A stretch of DNA of 37,551 bases from assembly GCF_001518015.1 (NCBI RefSeq), contig NZ_LPUY01000098.1, positions 1-37,551 on the forward strand, in the 5' to 3' direction. The notes beneath the pieces are model-generated. The model did no database searches, was not told the origin of the DNA, and saw nothing but the letters and a program-made list of their open reading frames with translations. This DNA is from Tritonibacter horizontis. Its GTDB lineage: Bacteria > Pseudomonadota > Alphaproteobacteria > Rhodobacterales > Rhodobacteraceae. A program made the translations under genes and the position numbers. Position 1 is the first letter of the stretch. Every line of letters begins with the position of its first letter. Positions 16,536-25,451 of this stretch are shown piece by piece.

Positions 16536-17783
16536 ATGAGCAGTTCACTAACTTCGTCACAGGTGCGCAGGCGCCACGTTTTTTACATTCCGGGCTATGA
16601 TCCGTTCCACCCGCGCCGCTACCGAGAGCTGTATCGCACGGAGGGGCGGGCGCAGGCGCTTGTGTCGGGCTACGAGCTGGAACTGACGCCAAAGACCACC
16701 AAGGGGCCTTATGGCTGGCATGTCAGCGCGCGGATTGACGGCGAACAGGTGGAAACCGATGTGGAGGTTCTGGTCTGGTCGGACATCGTCAAGGACAGCA
16801 TGCGGACCTCGGTGGCGGCGACCTACCTGCAGCTGCTGCGAACCGCGTGGATTTACATTTCATCCGGCGCATTGTGGCGGTTGACGAAACTGCGCCAGGG
16901 TCCGGTGATCGCGGCGCTCTACCCGGTGGTGATTTTGCTGGGGCAAGCGCTCGTGGCGCTGGCGTTCGGGGCTGGGGTGGCCTGGTCCATCGGGAGCCTG
17001 TCGGATTTTGCGAGCCTGTCGGTCTCCCTTGTGCGGATGCTTCAGATCGTGATGGCCGCCGGCGCAGCCATTGCGCTGCTGATGGCCTTCAAGGCCCGTG
17101 ACAACAAGCTGTTCGCCTACTACCTGATGCATGACTATGCCTATTCCGCCGGCGGCTGGGGCCAGAACCCGCCAGAGTTGGAGGCGCGCATGGCGGAATT
17201 TGCCGCCGTAATCCGGGCTACTGTGGTCGAAAACGCGGTGGATGAGGTGCTGGTGGTCGGCCATTCCTCGGGGGCGCATCTGGGCGTATCTGTGCTGTCG
17301 GATGTGCTGCATGAGGGCCTGCCAGAGCGCCGTCCGGCGCTTGGTTTTCTCAGTCTGGGTCAGGTCGTGCCGATGGTTTCCTTCCTCCCGGGCGCGGATC
17401 GCTTGCGCCGGGATCTCGCCGCGCTTGCCGTGCAAACAGAAGTCCCATGGTACGATGTCACCGCGCCGGGGGATGGCTGCGCCTTTGCGCTTTGCGATCC
17501 GGTTGCGGTCACCGGAGTGGCGACCGAAGACCAGCGCTGGCCGGTTGTTTTTTCCGCCGCCTTCACCCAGAGCCTCAGTCCGGCGCGGTGGAAGTCCCTG
17601 AAACGGCGATACTTTCGTCTGCATTTTCAGTATCTTTGCGCCTTTGATGCGCCCCGCGACTATGACTATTTTCAGATCACGGCCGGACCTCGGACGCTGG
17701 CGGCCCGCTATCGCGATCGGCGGCATTCGCGGTCTCGTCTGGCGACGCCCGTGAACCGCTACACGACGGTGGCGCGCCGATGA
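16536..17783 (+). CDS. Membrane-anchored alpha/beta hydrolase of unknown function
   Basis: In this 415-residue protein an alpha/beta-hydrolase fold is interrupted by membrane segments. The N-terminus HVFYIPGYDPFHPRRY looks like the first core strand with an oxyanion loop. Two hydrophobic spans lie at about 124-152 and 165-186. The nucleophile elbow is VVGHSSGAHLG with S244. The C-terminal 40 residues are basic. I do not recognise the substrate; lipase, esterase or thioesterase activity is possible. The hairpin CGAAACC/GGTTTCG (16496-16517) and AGGA precede the ATG. Its stop overlaps the P450 start (ATGA at 17780-17783), so the two are probably translated together and may act on the same compound. 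Confidence 0.72.
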   Translation: MSSSLTSSQVRRRHVFYIPGYDPFHPRRYRELYRTEGRAQALVSGYELELTPKTTKGPYGWHVSARIDGEQVETDVEVLVWSDIVKDSMRTSVAATYLQLLRTAWIYISSGALWRLTKLRQGPVIAALYPVVILLGQALVALAFGAGVAWSIGSLSDFASLSVSLVRMLQIVMAAGAAIALLMAFKARDNKLFAYYLMHDYAYSAGGWGQNPPELEARMAEFAAVIRATVVENAVDEVLVVGHSSGAHLGVSVLSDVLHEGLPERRPALGFLSLGQVVPMVSFLPGADRLRRDLAALAVQTEVPWYDVTAPGDGCAFALCDPVAVTGVATEDQRWPVVFSAAFTQSLSPARWKSLKRRYFRLHFQYLCAFDAPRDYDYFQITAGPRTLAARYRDRRHSRSRLATPVNRYTTVARR

Positions 17784-19183
17784 CATCTGAGGCGGAGCCA
17801 TCAGAGACGGAGCCTGGCGCGAAACGACCGCCAAAACCGCCCACCCGGCCGGACAGGGTGTCGCTCTGGCGCTATCTGAAACTGTTCCGTGCCGATATCC
17901 TGTCGGCGCAACCGGCGCGGCTTTATCGTGCGTGGATGGCTGAATTCCGGACGCCCTTTTTCCGCTCGTTCCTGGTCAATCAGCCAGAGCTGGTCGACGT
18001 CCTGCTGAAACAGCGTCCCGATGATTTTCCAAAATCGGATCGCGTCGGCGAGGGGTTGCGGCCGCTTCTGGGCAATTCTGTTTTTCTGACCAATGGCGAC
18101 ACCTGGAAACGCCAGCGCCGGATCATTGATCCCGCATTCGAAGGCGGGCGCCTAAAGCAGAGTTTTCCGGCCATGCTGGCGGCCGCGCAGGCGGGCGCGG
18201 ACCGGCTGGCGGCGGATGCCGATGGCACGCCGGTCGAAATCGAGGCGGTCACATCGCATATCGCCGCGGATGTGATTTTTCGCACGCTGTTTTCGATCCC
18301 GATTGAACATGAGGTCGCAGCGGAGGTGTTCAGCAGGTTTCGCGCCTATCAGCAGGCGCAGCCGATCCTGAACCTTGCTGCCTTTGTGCCCTTGCCGTGC
18401 TGGATGCCAAGGTTCTACCCAAAGGGCACGCGGGAGAACGCCAGGCGGATCCGGCGGCTTATTGCATCGCTGACCGAGGCGCGGATGGCCGAGATTGCGG
18501 CAGGGACAGCGCCGCAGGATCTTGCGACCAAGATCATGACAACCCGCGATCCGCAAAGCGGCCTGGGGTTTGATACCGAAGAAATGGTCGATCAGGTCGC
18601 GATCTTTTTCCTCGCGGGGCACGAAACCAGCGCCTCGGCGCTTGGCTGGGCGCTGTATCTGATGGCGGACTATCCCGAGTGGCAGGCGCGCGTCGCGCAA
18701 GAGGTCGCGGAACATGGCACAGCGGACTTTTCCGCTGTCACCCGGCTGCGCACCACACGGGATGTTTTCCGCGAAACGCTGCGCCTTTACCCGCCCGTTC
18801 CGATGATGGTCCGCGAGGCACAATCGCCGGACACCTTCCGCGACCGTCAGATCCCGAAAGGATCGCAGATGGTGCTGAGCCCCTGGCATCTGCATCGGCA
18901 CACCCGGTTATGGGAGAACCCGGATGGGTTTGATCCGGGCCGCTGGCAGACCGACACCGGAAAAGACAGCGCCCGAACCGCCTATATGCCGTTTTCTGCC
19001 GGGCCACGGGTCTGTACGGGGGCGGGGTTTGCGATGCTTGAAGGGGTGTTGGTGCTGGCACATCTGTTGCAACGCTACCGGGTCGCGCGTGTCGAGGGCC
19101 AGGTGCCCGAACCGGTGGCGCATCTGACGGTGCGGTCGAAAAACGGCATTTGGTTGCGGCTGACACCGCGCCAGGGCGGGTGA
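17780..19183 (+). CDS. Cytochrome P450
   Basis: This 467-residue soluble-type haem monooxygenase has all core motifs. The I-helix is AGHETSA (A279-T283 carrying the oxygen-activating Thr). The K-helix ExxR is E332/R335 in FRETLRLYPP. The haem loop FSAGPRVCTG has C412 as the iron ligand. A Pro-rich stretch (KRPPKPPTRPD, 15-25) precedes the fold. No ferredoxin or reductase gene is adjacent, so electrons must come from elsewhere. The overlap with the hydrolase suggests a linked function, for example hydroxylation and hydrolysis of a lipid or xenobiotic. The substrate is unknown. Confidence 0.93.
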   Translation: MTSEAEPSETEPGAKRPPKPPTRPDRVSLWRYLKLFRADILSAQPARLYRAWMAEFRTPFFRSFLVNQPELVDVLLKQRPDDFPKSDRVGEGLRPLLGNSVFLTNGDTWKRQRRIIDPAFEGGRLKQSFPAMLAAAQAGADRLAADADGTPVEIEAVTSHIAADVIFRTLFSIPIEHEVAAEVFSRFRAYQQAQPILNLAAFVPLPCWMPRFYPKGTRENARRIRRLIASLTEARMAEIAAGTAPQDLATKIMTTRDPQSGLGFDTEEMVDQVAIFFLAGHETSASALGWALYLMADYPEWQARVAQEVAEHGTADFSAVTRLRTTRDVFRETLRLYPPVPMMVREAQSPDTFRDRQIPKGSQMVLSPWHLHRHTRLWENPDGFDPGRWQTDTGKDSARTAYMPFSAGPRVCTGAGFAMLEGVLVLAHLLQRYRVARVEGQVPEPVAHLTVRSKNGIWLRLTPRQGG

Positions 19184-19196
19184 GGCCGAGCCGGGG

Positions 19197-19448
19197 TCAG
19201 TCGGGAGCCGGTGAGTCCTGCTGGCCCAGTTTGTGCTGCAGGGCCTGCAAGACAAACAGCCGTATGGCGGAGGCCAGTCCGCAGTCGGTTCCGCGCGCTT
19301 CGTCGATTTCGGCGGCCAATTCGTTGATGGCGCGGTTCTGTTGGCGGGCAAGCTGTCTGAATTCGACCCAGAACGCATCTTCCAGCGATACCGACGTGCG
19401 GTGTCCCCGCAGCGTCAGCGACCGTTTTTTTGGGCGCTGGTTCAACAT
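19197..19448 (-). CDS. Ribbon-helix-helix domain protein (RHH_4 type)
   Basis: This is an 83-residue small protein. KRSLTLRGHRTSVSLEDAFWVEF is the ribbon strand and first helix typical of the RHH_4 family, and the second helix carries GLASAIRLFVLQALQ. The first ATG in frame is at 19472, but ATG 19448 (MLNQRPKKRS) starts just before the conserved core; both remain possible. It lies 61 bases downstream of the DUF4169 gene, in a block with fumC that is common in alphaproteobacteria. DNA binding is expected from the fold, but targets are unknown. Confidence 0.8.
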   Translation of the reverse strand: MLNQRPKKRSLTLRGHRTSVSLEDAFWVEFRQLARQQNRAINELAAEIDEARGTDCGLASAIRLFVLQALQHKLGQQDSPAPD

Positions 19449-19509
19449 GACCGAGATCCGGTGCAAACGCATCTGCAGGCTTGCAGCAAGGCAGGTCCTT
19501 CGCGGTGCA

Positions 19510-19698
19510 TCACTCGGGCGTCTTGTCGTCGATCCGGTGCCGGTCGAGGTGCTTGTGCTGCATGGTCGCTTCGGTCTGATCCAGGGCTTTCACCGCTTTG
19601 GAGCGGCCAAATTTCACCGCGTTTTCATTGGCGCGCGCCTTTTGTTCGGTTCGCGCCTTCTGTTTTCTGAATCGGTTGAGGTTTACGACGTCGCTCAT
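19510..19698 (-). CDS. DUF4169 family small protein
   Basis: This 62-residue, highly charged protein begins MSDVVNLNRFRKQKARTE and contains ANENAVKFGRSKAVK, the hallmark of DUF4169. Function is unknown. The sequence is mostly helical and basic, with no membrane segment. It sits between the RHH gene and the MsrQ-like gene on the same strand. Such small proteins are usually found next to fumC and an RHH gene in this lineage, which supports a real gene despite its size. Confidence 0.8.
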   Translation of the reverse strand: MSDVVNLNRFRKQKARTEQKARANENAVKFGRSKAVKALDQTEATMQHKHLDRHRIDDKTPE

Positions 19699-19726
19699 CT
19701 GGATAATCTATCAAGGTTGTGGAGGC

Positions 19727-20335
19727 TTAGATACCCACGCTGCGCTGGCGGACCGGCCGCGGGCGAAGATACCAATACCAGACGCGATAGGCCTGCAACA
19801 GCAGAAGCGGCGCGAAATGCAGGATGGCTTCGGCGGGGTGGGCCCAATCGTTGATCGCGGCCCAATGCAGCAGCACCAGTGCCACGGCCGGGTGGCTCCA
19901 CCGTTGCAGGGTTTTCCAACGCGGCCCCAGTTTCTTGACGAAGAAATCGCAAGAGGTGACCGTGATCGGGATCAAGATCGCAAGCGCCGCCCAGCCTGCA
20001 ATGATATAGAGCTGCGAGACATCGGACACCATCCCCGCGAGAGAATTCCGGTCGATCATATAGAAGGTCGTATGCAGCAAGGCATAGGCAAAGGACGCGA
20101 TGCCGAGACTGCGGCGGTTCTTGCGCAGCCATCTTGTCCAGGACTGGCCCTTGAAGAGCAGGGTCAGCGGCGTGGTCATCATCGCGATGATCATCAGCCG
20201 TGCAGAGAATTCCGCGGCCGGATGCGCCAATTCCCCGAAAATACGCGGATCCGTGGACATGTAGGCTTGATAGGCGATGAGGATCGCCGGAATGGAAAGA
20301 AGAAACCAGAACAACTGATCGTGTAGGCGAGGCAT
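19727..20335 (-). CDS. MsrQ/YedZ-like ferric reductase transmembrane haem protein
   Basis: This 202-residue inner-membrane protein has about six hydrophobic spans. RRSLGIASFAYALLHTTFY (75-92) with H88, and RWSHPAVALVLLHW with H148 and H157, match the haem-ligand pattern of MsrQ and ferric reductase-like domains. MsrQ passes electrons from the quinone pool to the periplasmic methionine sulfoxide reductase MsrP. No msrP gene is adjacent, so the partner is unknown. The frame is open to 20398, but ATG 20335 has GGAG upstream and starts right before the first membrane helix. It lies between fumC and the DUF4169 gene, all on the minus strand. Confidence 0.8.
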   Translation of the reverse strand: MPRLHDQLFWFLLSIPAILIAYQAYMSTDPRIFGELAHPAAEFSARLMIIAMMTTPLTLLFKGQSWTRWLRKNRRSLGIASFAYALLHTTFYMIDRNSLAGMVSDVSQLYIIAGWAALAILIPITVTSCDFFVKKLGPRWKTLQRWSHPAVALVLLHWAAINDWAHPAEAILHFAPLLLLQAYRVWYWYLRPRPVRQRSVGI

Positions 20336-20404
20336 GGCAGGCTCCGTTTTTGACGGTTGCCTGACGTTAAAAACAGACTGGGGCACGCCTAAGGCCATGA
20401 AGTT

Positions 20405-20432
20405 AAAACACGCCGAAAATCCGGCGTGTTTT
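20405..20432 (-). terminator. Rho-independent terminator of fumC
   Basis: AAAACACGCCG (20405-20415) pairs perfectly with CGGCGTGTTTT (20422-20432) around a 6-base loop. On the minus strand the stem ends in TTTT. It lies 20 bases past the fumC stop, so fumC is probably transcribed separately from the MsrQ-like gene. Confidence 0.9.
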
Positions 20433-20451
20433 CTTGTTTTATCGTTTCAGT

Positions 20452-21846
20452 TCAGGACTTTGGGCCGATCATCTGCTCGGGGCGGACCACTTTGTCGAAG
20501 GTTTCACTGTCCACGAATCCGAGACGAACCGCCTCTTCTTTCAGGGTTGTCCCGTTTTTATGCGCAGTCTTGGCCACTTTGGTCGCATTGTCGTAGCCGA
20601 TGGTGGGCGCCAGCGCGGTGACCAGCATCAGGCTTTCGGTCATCAGTTTTTCGATGCGCGGGCCATTGGCCTGAATGCCATTCAGCATCCGTTCGGTGAA
20701 GCTGTCGGCGGCGTCGCCCAGCAGTTGGATCGACTGGAGCAGGTTGTAGGACATCATCGGGTTGTAGACGTTCAGCTCGAAATGGCCCTGGCTGCCGGCG
20801 AATTTGATCGCGGCATCGTTGCCCATGACATGGGCGGCCACCTGGGTCAGCGCCTCGGCCTGGGTCGGGTTGACCTTACCCGGCATGATCGAAGACCCGG
20901 GTTCGTTCTCCGGCAGGATCAATTCGCCCAGACCCGAGCGGGGACCGGACCCGAGAAAGCGAATGTCATTGGCGATCTTGTAGCAGCTGCCTGCGATGGT
21001 CGCGAGCGCGCCGGAGAGGAACACCATGGCGTCATGGGCGGCGAGCGCTTCGAATTTGTTGGGCGCCGTGACAAAGGGCAGGCCGGTGATTTCGGCCATA
21101 TTGGCGGCGACTTCTTCGCCCCAGCCCTGAACCGTGTTCAGACCGGTGCCGACGGCGGTTCCGCCCTGCGCAAGCTCATAGATGCCGGGCATCGCGGCGT
21201 CGATCCGGGCGAGCCCCTGGCGGATCTGGTGGGCATAGCCGCCAAATTCCTGGCCCAGCGTCAGCGGCGTTGCATCCTGCGTATGGGTGCGGCCGATCTT
21301 GATGATGTCTTTGAATTCTTCCGATTTGGCCTCGAGCCCTTCGGCCAGCTTGGTCAGGCCCGGCAGCAGCACGTCGCGCACGGACATGGCGGTGGCGATA
21401 TGCATCGCTGTGGGGAAGGTGTCATTGGAAGACTGCCCCATATTGCAATGGTCGTTCGGGTGCACTGGATCCTTGGACCCGATCACCCCACCGAGAATTT
21501 CGATCGCGCGGTTGGCGATGACCTCGTTAGAGTTCATATTCGACTGGGTGCCGGACCCGGTCTGCCACACCACCAGCGGGAAGTTGTCGTCGAACTTGCC
21601 CTCGATCACTTCGCCCGCCGCCTGAATGATCGCGGATCCGATCTTGTCGTCCAGCTTGCCAGAGGCCTGGTTGGCCATGGCACAGGCCTTTTTGATGACG
21701 CCGAGCGCGCGCACGATGGCGATGGGCTGTTTTTCCCAGCCAATCGGGAAGTTCATGATCGACCGCTGGGTCTGTGCGCCCCAGTATTTGTCGGAAGGGA
21801 CCTCAAGCGGGCCAAAGCTGTCTGTTTCGGTGCGGGTATTCGACAT
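20452..21846 (-). CDS. fumC: Fumarate hydratase class II
   Basis: FumC (464 residues) interconverts fumarate and malate in the TCA cycle without an iron-sulfur cluster. The superfamily signature [11 protein letters not shown] is at 317-327, the THTQDATP motif with H188 is present, and the substrate-binding [12 protein letters not shown] segment is at 94-105. The length matches the bacterial enzyme. GGAG lies about ten bases before the ATG. A strong terminator follows. The gene is divergent from a secreted protein gene across a 252-base region. Confidence 0.97.
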   Translation of the reverse strand: MSNTRTETDSFGPLEVPSDKYWGAQTQRSIMNFPIGWEKQPIAIVRALGVIKKACAMANQASGKLDDKIGSAIIQAAGEVIEGKFDDNFPLVVWQTGSGTQSNMNSNEVIANRAIEILGGVIGSKDPVHPNDHCNMGQSSNDTFPTAMHIATAMSVRDVLLPGLTKLAEGLEAKSEEFKDIIKIGRTHTQDATPLTLGQEFGGYAHQIRQGLARIDAAMPGIYELAQGGTAVGTGLNTVQGWGEEVAANMAEITGLPFVTAPNKFEALAAHDAMVFLSGALATIAGSCYKIANDIRFLGSGPRSGLGELILPENEPGSSIMPGKVNPTQAEALTQVAAHVMGNDAAIKFAGSQGHFELNVYNPMMSYNLLQSIQLLGDAADSFTERMLNGIQANGPRIEKLMTESLMLVTALAPTIGYDNATKVAKTAHKNGTTLKEEAVRLGFVDSETFDKVVRPEQMIGPKS

Positions 21847-21888
21847 TGTGTCTGTCTCCGTCGCTGGATCGATGACCTGAGGGGATCA

Positions 21889-21990
21889 GGTGGTATACTT
21901 ATGTATGCCGTTTACCCCTCTTGGCGATCCAGTGCAATTGGTCTGATACGCTGAACAGGGATAGGGCGGGGCACTGGTTGGTGGTATACT
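21889..21990. repeat. Direct repeat GGTGGTATACT upstream of fumC
   Basis: The 11-mer occurs at 21889-21899 and 21980-21990, in the same orientation, within the divergent fumC/22099 region. Each copy holds the palindrome GTATAC. They could be operator copies or parts of promoters; I cannot tell which gene they serve. Confidence 0.5.
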
Positions 21991-22098
21991 GTGCCAGTTC
22001 CGCAAGTGCCATTGCCAGTTTGGCAAGGATGCATAGATTACACTAGATACGAGTCGCGGCTGCGGCACCCCATCAATTGAAATACTTGAGGCCATATT

Positions 22099-22707
22099 AT
22101 GCGCAGGATCGCACACCAACGAGCCGGAACCATGGCCCCCAGAACCCAGGTTTTGCCGGACCCGCGTGCATTGCTTCTGGCGCTGTTTCTCGGCGGGCTG
22201 GCCCTGTTGCTGACGACACAGGTGGCCCGGGCTGCGGCGGATCTGCGCCAGTTTGTTGGCACCTATACCGGCAGCGCAGAGGTGGTGCAGCTTAACGGTG
22301 AAGCAGAGCAACGCGATATGAGCGTCAGCATCTGGGAAACCGAAGACGGGTTCGCCGTTCAGTGGAGTACCGCCATCCGGCGCGCTGACGGACGTGAGAA
22401 AACCAAGAATTACGAGATTGAGTTCCAGCCTTCGGAACGGCGGGGGGTCTATTCAGCTGCGATGAAGACCAATGTGTTCGGTCACACGGTTCAGATGAAC
22501 CCGATGAAGGGGGAACCCTTTATCTGGGCGCGGGTGATTGAGGATACACTGACCGTCTTTTCGCTCTATGTCGCGGAGAACGGCGACTATCTGATGCAGC
22601 AATATGACCGGAGCCTGGCCGATGGCGGGCTGCGGCTTGATTTTTCACTGCATCGCAATGGTGTCGCGGCGCGCACGGTGACAACGTTTCTCAACCGCTC
22701 TGAATAG
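22099..22707 (+). CDS. Secreted protein of unknown function
   Basis: This is a 202-residue protein. A basic start followed by the hydrophobic run ALLLALFLGGLALLLTTQ (24-41) and ARAA looks like a signal peptide, so the mature protein (from about residue 46) should be periplasmic. The mature part contains FVGTYTGSAEV and strands consistent with a small beta-barrel or lipocalin-like fold, but I recognise no family. The start at 22099 has a weak TGAGG site; ATG 22132 (MAPRTQ) is an alternative and would shorten the signal's n-region. It converges with sspB, with 45 bases between the stops. Confidence 0.68.
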   Translation: MRRIAHQRAGTMAPRTQVLPDPRALLLALFLGGLALLLTTQVARAAADLRQFVGTYTGSAEVVQLNGEAEQRDMSVSIWETEDGFAVQWSTAIRRADGREKTKNYEIEFQPSERRGVYSAAMKTNVFGHTVQMNPMKGEPFIWARVIEDTLTVFSLYVAENGDYLMQQYDRSLADGGLRLDFSLHRNGVAARTVTTFLNRSE

Positions 22708-22752
22708 CCCGCGCGTTCTGGTCTGGCGATGTGCCGCCTTCCGCGCGGTTGA

Positions 22753-23232
22753 TTACTTGCGGAAACTGTCCAGCGAGACGATCTCGGCCTTTTTCTTTTT
22801 ATCGGCAGAGGTTTGCGCGTCTTGCTCGATAGGTTCGTCGGAGATTTCCAACGGTTCCAGATCGTCGTCGCTGTCTTCTTCGGTGCTTTCGAACCGCAGG
22901 CCGAATTCGACCGAAGGGTCGACGAAGGTCTTGATCGCGTCATAGGGGATATAGAGCGGTTCGGGGGAGTCGCCGAAATTCAGGGTCACGGCAAAGCCTT
23001 CTTCACCGACATCGAGATTGTCAAACCAGTGCTGCATCACGACGGTCATCTCGCCGGGATAGCGGTCCGAGAGCCAATCCGCGAGTTCCGCATCGGGATG
23101 CGAGGTGTCGAAGGTGATGAAGAAATGATGCGCGCCCGGCAGGCCGTTCGCCGCAATGTCGTCCAGTACATTGCGGATCAACCCACGCATGGCGCGGTGC
23201 ATCAGGTTTCCATAGTCGATCTCTCGGGACAT
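22753..23232 (-). CDS. sspB: SspB-family ClpXP adaptor protein
   Basis: This is the 159-residue alpha-type SspB. It tethers ssrA-tagged proteins to ClpXP for degradation. The N-terminal substrate-binding domain (1-115) contains DYGNLMHRAMRGLIRNVL, HHFFITFDT and SDRYPGEMTVVMQHWFDNL. An acidic disordered linker (about 115-145, EEDSDDDLEP) leads to the short C-terminal ClpX-docking end AEIVSLDSFRK. A strong ribosome site (AAGGGGTGAG) precedes the ATG. The ssrA gene lies 2.2 kb away on the same strand. Confidence 0.93.
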   Translation of the reverse strand: MSREIDYGNLMHRAMRGLIRNVLDDIAANGLPGAHHFFITFDTSHPDAELADWLSDRYPGEMTVVMQHWFDNLDVGEEGFAVTLNFGDSPEPLYIPYDAIKTFVDPSVEFGLRFESTEEDSDDDLEPLEISDEPIEQDAQTSADKKKKAEIVSLDSFRK

Positions 23233-23349
23233 CGTCTCACCCCTTGTGTCTGCTCGGTCCGGATTGGGCGCAGTCGCGCGGCGAAGCCGACCTGTTCCTG
23301 ACCAGTTTTGGACCTAATCAGAAGGCATTGCAAGCCAAGCTAAGGGTCT

Positions 23350-24639
23350 TTAGCCCAGCGGCAACCGATCTGCAATCACCCCGAGGCCCGCCATGGCGGC
23401 CAGCAGCCAAAAGATCCGCCCACCGACGGCCCATGCCACCATCGGTGCGATCACCGTCAATAGCAGCGCCTTTGGGGCCAGACTGTCAAGGTCCGGGGCG
23501 GGCAGGGCGAGCGGGCCGATCGACAGGATGTTCTGGGCATGAAACAGGAAGTGCAGCAGAAACCAGACGGACAGATTGAGCATCATCCCGGCCACGCCAG
23601 CGGTGATCGCCTCCAGTCCACCCCTCAGGCGGGGCTGATGAGTAATGCGTTCGACATAAGGCGCAGCCGCAAAAATCCAAAGAAAACAAGGGATAAATGT
23701 CGCCCAGAGCGCAACGCCACCGGCCGCCAGCGCAAGCGGCCAACCGCCAAGTTGCGCGCCTGCCAGCATGGCCACAAATTGCGTGACCAGCACAAGCGGG
23801 CCGGGCGTGGTCTCGGCCAGACCAAGCGCGTCTATCATCTGGCCGGTGCTGATCCAGCCATGGGTGCTCACCACGGTTTGGGTCATATAGGCAAGCACCG
23901 CATAGGCCCCGCCGAAGGTTACGACCGCAAGCTTGGCAAAAAACCAGCCGATAGCGGCGAGAAATTCAGCGCCGATCAGCGACAATCCGCACAGTGGAAA
24001 TAGCCACAATCCAACCCAAATTGCGATCATGCGCCAATGGTTTGATGGCACAGGTATGGCTGTGGCCTCGGCTGCTTCCGGCGCGCCTGGCCGGAGGGAT
24101 ACCCCGATCAGCCCCGCCGCAAGAACCACCAGAGGAAAGGGCAGGTTCAGCGCAAAAATGGCGACAAATCCGGCCAGCGCCAAGCCCCAGGCCAACGGAG
24201 TCTTGAGCGCTTTTTTGGCGATCCGTGACAGGGCCTGAAGGACGATCACAAGGACGGCCGCCTTGATCCCGAGAAATCCGGCCTGGACCACGGGGAGGGT
24301 GCCAAAGGCGACGTAGAGCCAGACCAGAGCGGCGATGACCACTGCCCCGGGCAGAACAAACAGACCGCCGGCCAGCAATCCCCCCGCCGTGCCGCGCAAT
24401 CGCCAGCCGGTATAGGTGGCAAGTTGCATGGCTTCTGGTCCGGGGAGCAACATGCAAAAGGACAGCCCGCGCAGGAACTGCGCCTCATTGAGCCAGTTCC
24501 GCCTGTCGACAAGCTCGCGATGCATCAGGGCGATCTGGGCAGCCGGGCCGCCAAAACTCAACAGCCCGATCAGGCCAAAACATTGCAGCAACGCCGACCA
24601 GGTCGGGGGGGCTTGCGTGATCGAAGTTGGCGTCGCCAT
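23350..24639 (-). CDS. chrA: ChrA-family chromate efflux transporter
   Basis: This 429-residue inner-membrane protein is built from two homologous halves. FGLIGLLSFGGPAAQIALMHRE (about residues 21-42) and FAKLAVVTFGGAYAVLAYM (about 232-250) are the paired CHR motifs. LLPGPEAMQLATYTGWRL and AETTPGPLVLVTQFVA are the matching later segments. The family exports chromate, probably by exchange with protons or sulfate. The frame starts with TTG at 24666, but the ATG at 24639 (MATPTS) with GGGGCTC upstream is preferred. No chrB regulator is adjacent, so chromate resistance is a family inference. Confidence 0.9.
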   Translation of the reverse strand: MATPTSITQAPPTWSALLQCFGLIGLLSFGGPAAQIALMHRELVDRRNWLNEAQFLRGLSFCMLLPGPEAMQLATYTGWRLRGTAGGLLAGGLFVLPGAVVIAALVWLYVAFGTLPVVQAGFLGIKAAVLVIVLQALSRIAKKALKTPLAWGLALAGFVAIFALNLPFPLVVLAAGLIGVSLRPGAPEAAEATAIPVPSNHWRMIAIWVGLWLFPLCGLSLIGAEFLAAIGWFFAKLAVVTFGGAYAVLAYMTQTVVSTHGWISTGQMIDALGLAETTPGPLVLVTQFVAMLAGAQLGGWPLALAAGGVALWATFIPCFLWIFAAAPYVERITHQPRLRGGLEAITAGVAGMMLNLSVWFLLHFLFHAQNILSIGPLALPAPDLDSLAPKALLLTVIAPMVAWAVGGRIFWLLAAMAGLGVIADRLPLG

Positions 24640-24720
24640 GGTCTGAGCCCCAGCAAATAGAGTCAATGCCTTGTAGCAGACACAAGGGGCACGCCAGAGT
24701 GCTAAACTGAGCTGGGGTCT

Positions 24721-24764
24721 AAAAAAACATCGGCCGCGCCAATTGGGCTGGCCGTTGTCCGATG
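24721..24764 (-). terminator. Rho-independent terminator of the SnoaL-like gene
   Basis: CATCGG (24728-24733) pairs with CCGATG (24759-24764). Further GC pairing inside (GGCC near 24732 with GGCC near 24749) can extend or compete with it. On the minus strand the stem is followed by seven T (24727-24721). It lies 50 bases past the stop at 24814. Confidence 0.78.
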
Positions 24765-24813
24765 ACAGAATTTGGTAAAAATACGGGCCGATGGCAGGTG
24801 CTATTGGCGGGTG

Positions 24814-25248
24814 TTATTCGACCCAGACCAGTCGCTCTCCGGTCAGGCAGACCGGAAGCGCATCGGTTGGGATCTGGCCAAGCTGTTCAAACATCCGGAG
24901 ATAGTCAAAATTCGAATAGAATTCGAAGAAGCGACCGTTGCGAACCCTTACCAACATTTGCCCAGTGAAATCTAGCTTGCGCCGATGAGAACTGTCGAGC
25001 GCATCGACCCGGACACGCACCATCGCCAGGTCGCCGTCCTCGATGCTATGGGTGACCGTGACCTTGATCTGGTCCAGCAACGCCTTCATCGCGGTCACGA
25101 CTTCCTTATAATCCACGCCAGGCGAGACCACCGCATCCAGGGCGCCGTTGAAGATCACGTCGGGATCAAGCAGCTCGTCCACGATGTCGAGGTTGTCTTT
25201 GTTCCAGACTTCTTCGAACCAGAGGTGCAGCAATGCGCTGTTTTTCAT
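24814..25248 (-). CDS. SnoaL-like / NTF2-fold protein
   Basis: This 144-residue small soluble protein fits the NTF2-like alpha+beta barrel. The start LLHLWFEEVWNKDNLDIVDELLDPDVIFNG is the classic helix-helix-strand opening of SnoaL-like proteins. VTHSIEDGDLAMVRVRVDAL and the FEFYSNFDYLRMFEQLGQIP end, with a FDxLRMxEQLGxIP-type motif, support it. Members include polyketide cyclases, steroid isomerase-like enzymes and non-catalytic binders, so no specific reaction can be assigned. It stands alone, with its own terminator and with the tmRNA gene upstream on the same strand. The ribosome site is weak. Confidence 0.8.
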   Translation of the reverse strand: MKNSALLHLWFEEVWNKDNLDIVDELLDPDVIFNGALDAVVSPGVDYKEVVTAMKALLDQIKVTVTHSIEDGDLAMVRVRVDALDSSHRRKLDFTGQMLVRVRNGRFFEFYSNFDYLRMFEQLGQIPTDALPVCLTGERLVWVE

Positions 25249-25451
25249 TTCAGATGCATTTCATAATCGGGAATGTAACAAGATCGCCACCTACAAGCCT
25301 CGTTCAGGGAAAGTCGAGACCTGATGGGCCCATTCTCCGTAAAGACTACGTGAAAAGGCGTGAAATTACCACAAAACACAGCGCGGATTTTAGAGTTTCC
25401 AAATATAGCGTTGTTTTCCAACACTCTTTTGGTCTGGCCATTTTCGCAAGA

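Noticed and set aside
20434-21954. 506-residue plus-strand frame opposite fumC
   Set aside because: It is fully antisense to fumC, which has all catalytic motifs, and its product is His/Arg/Gly-rich without a family.
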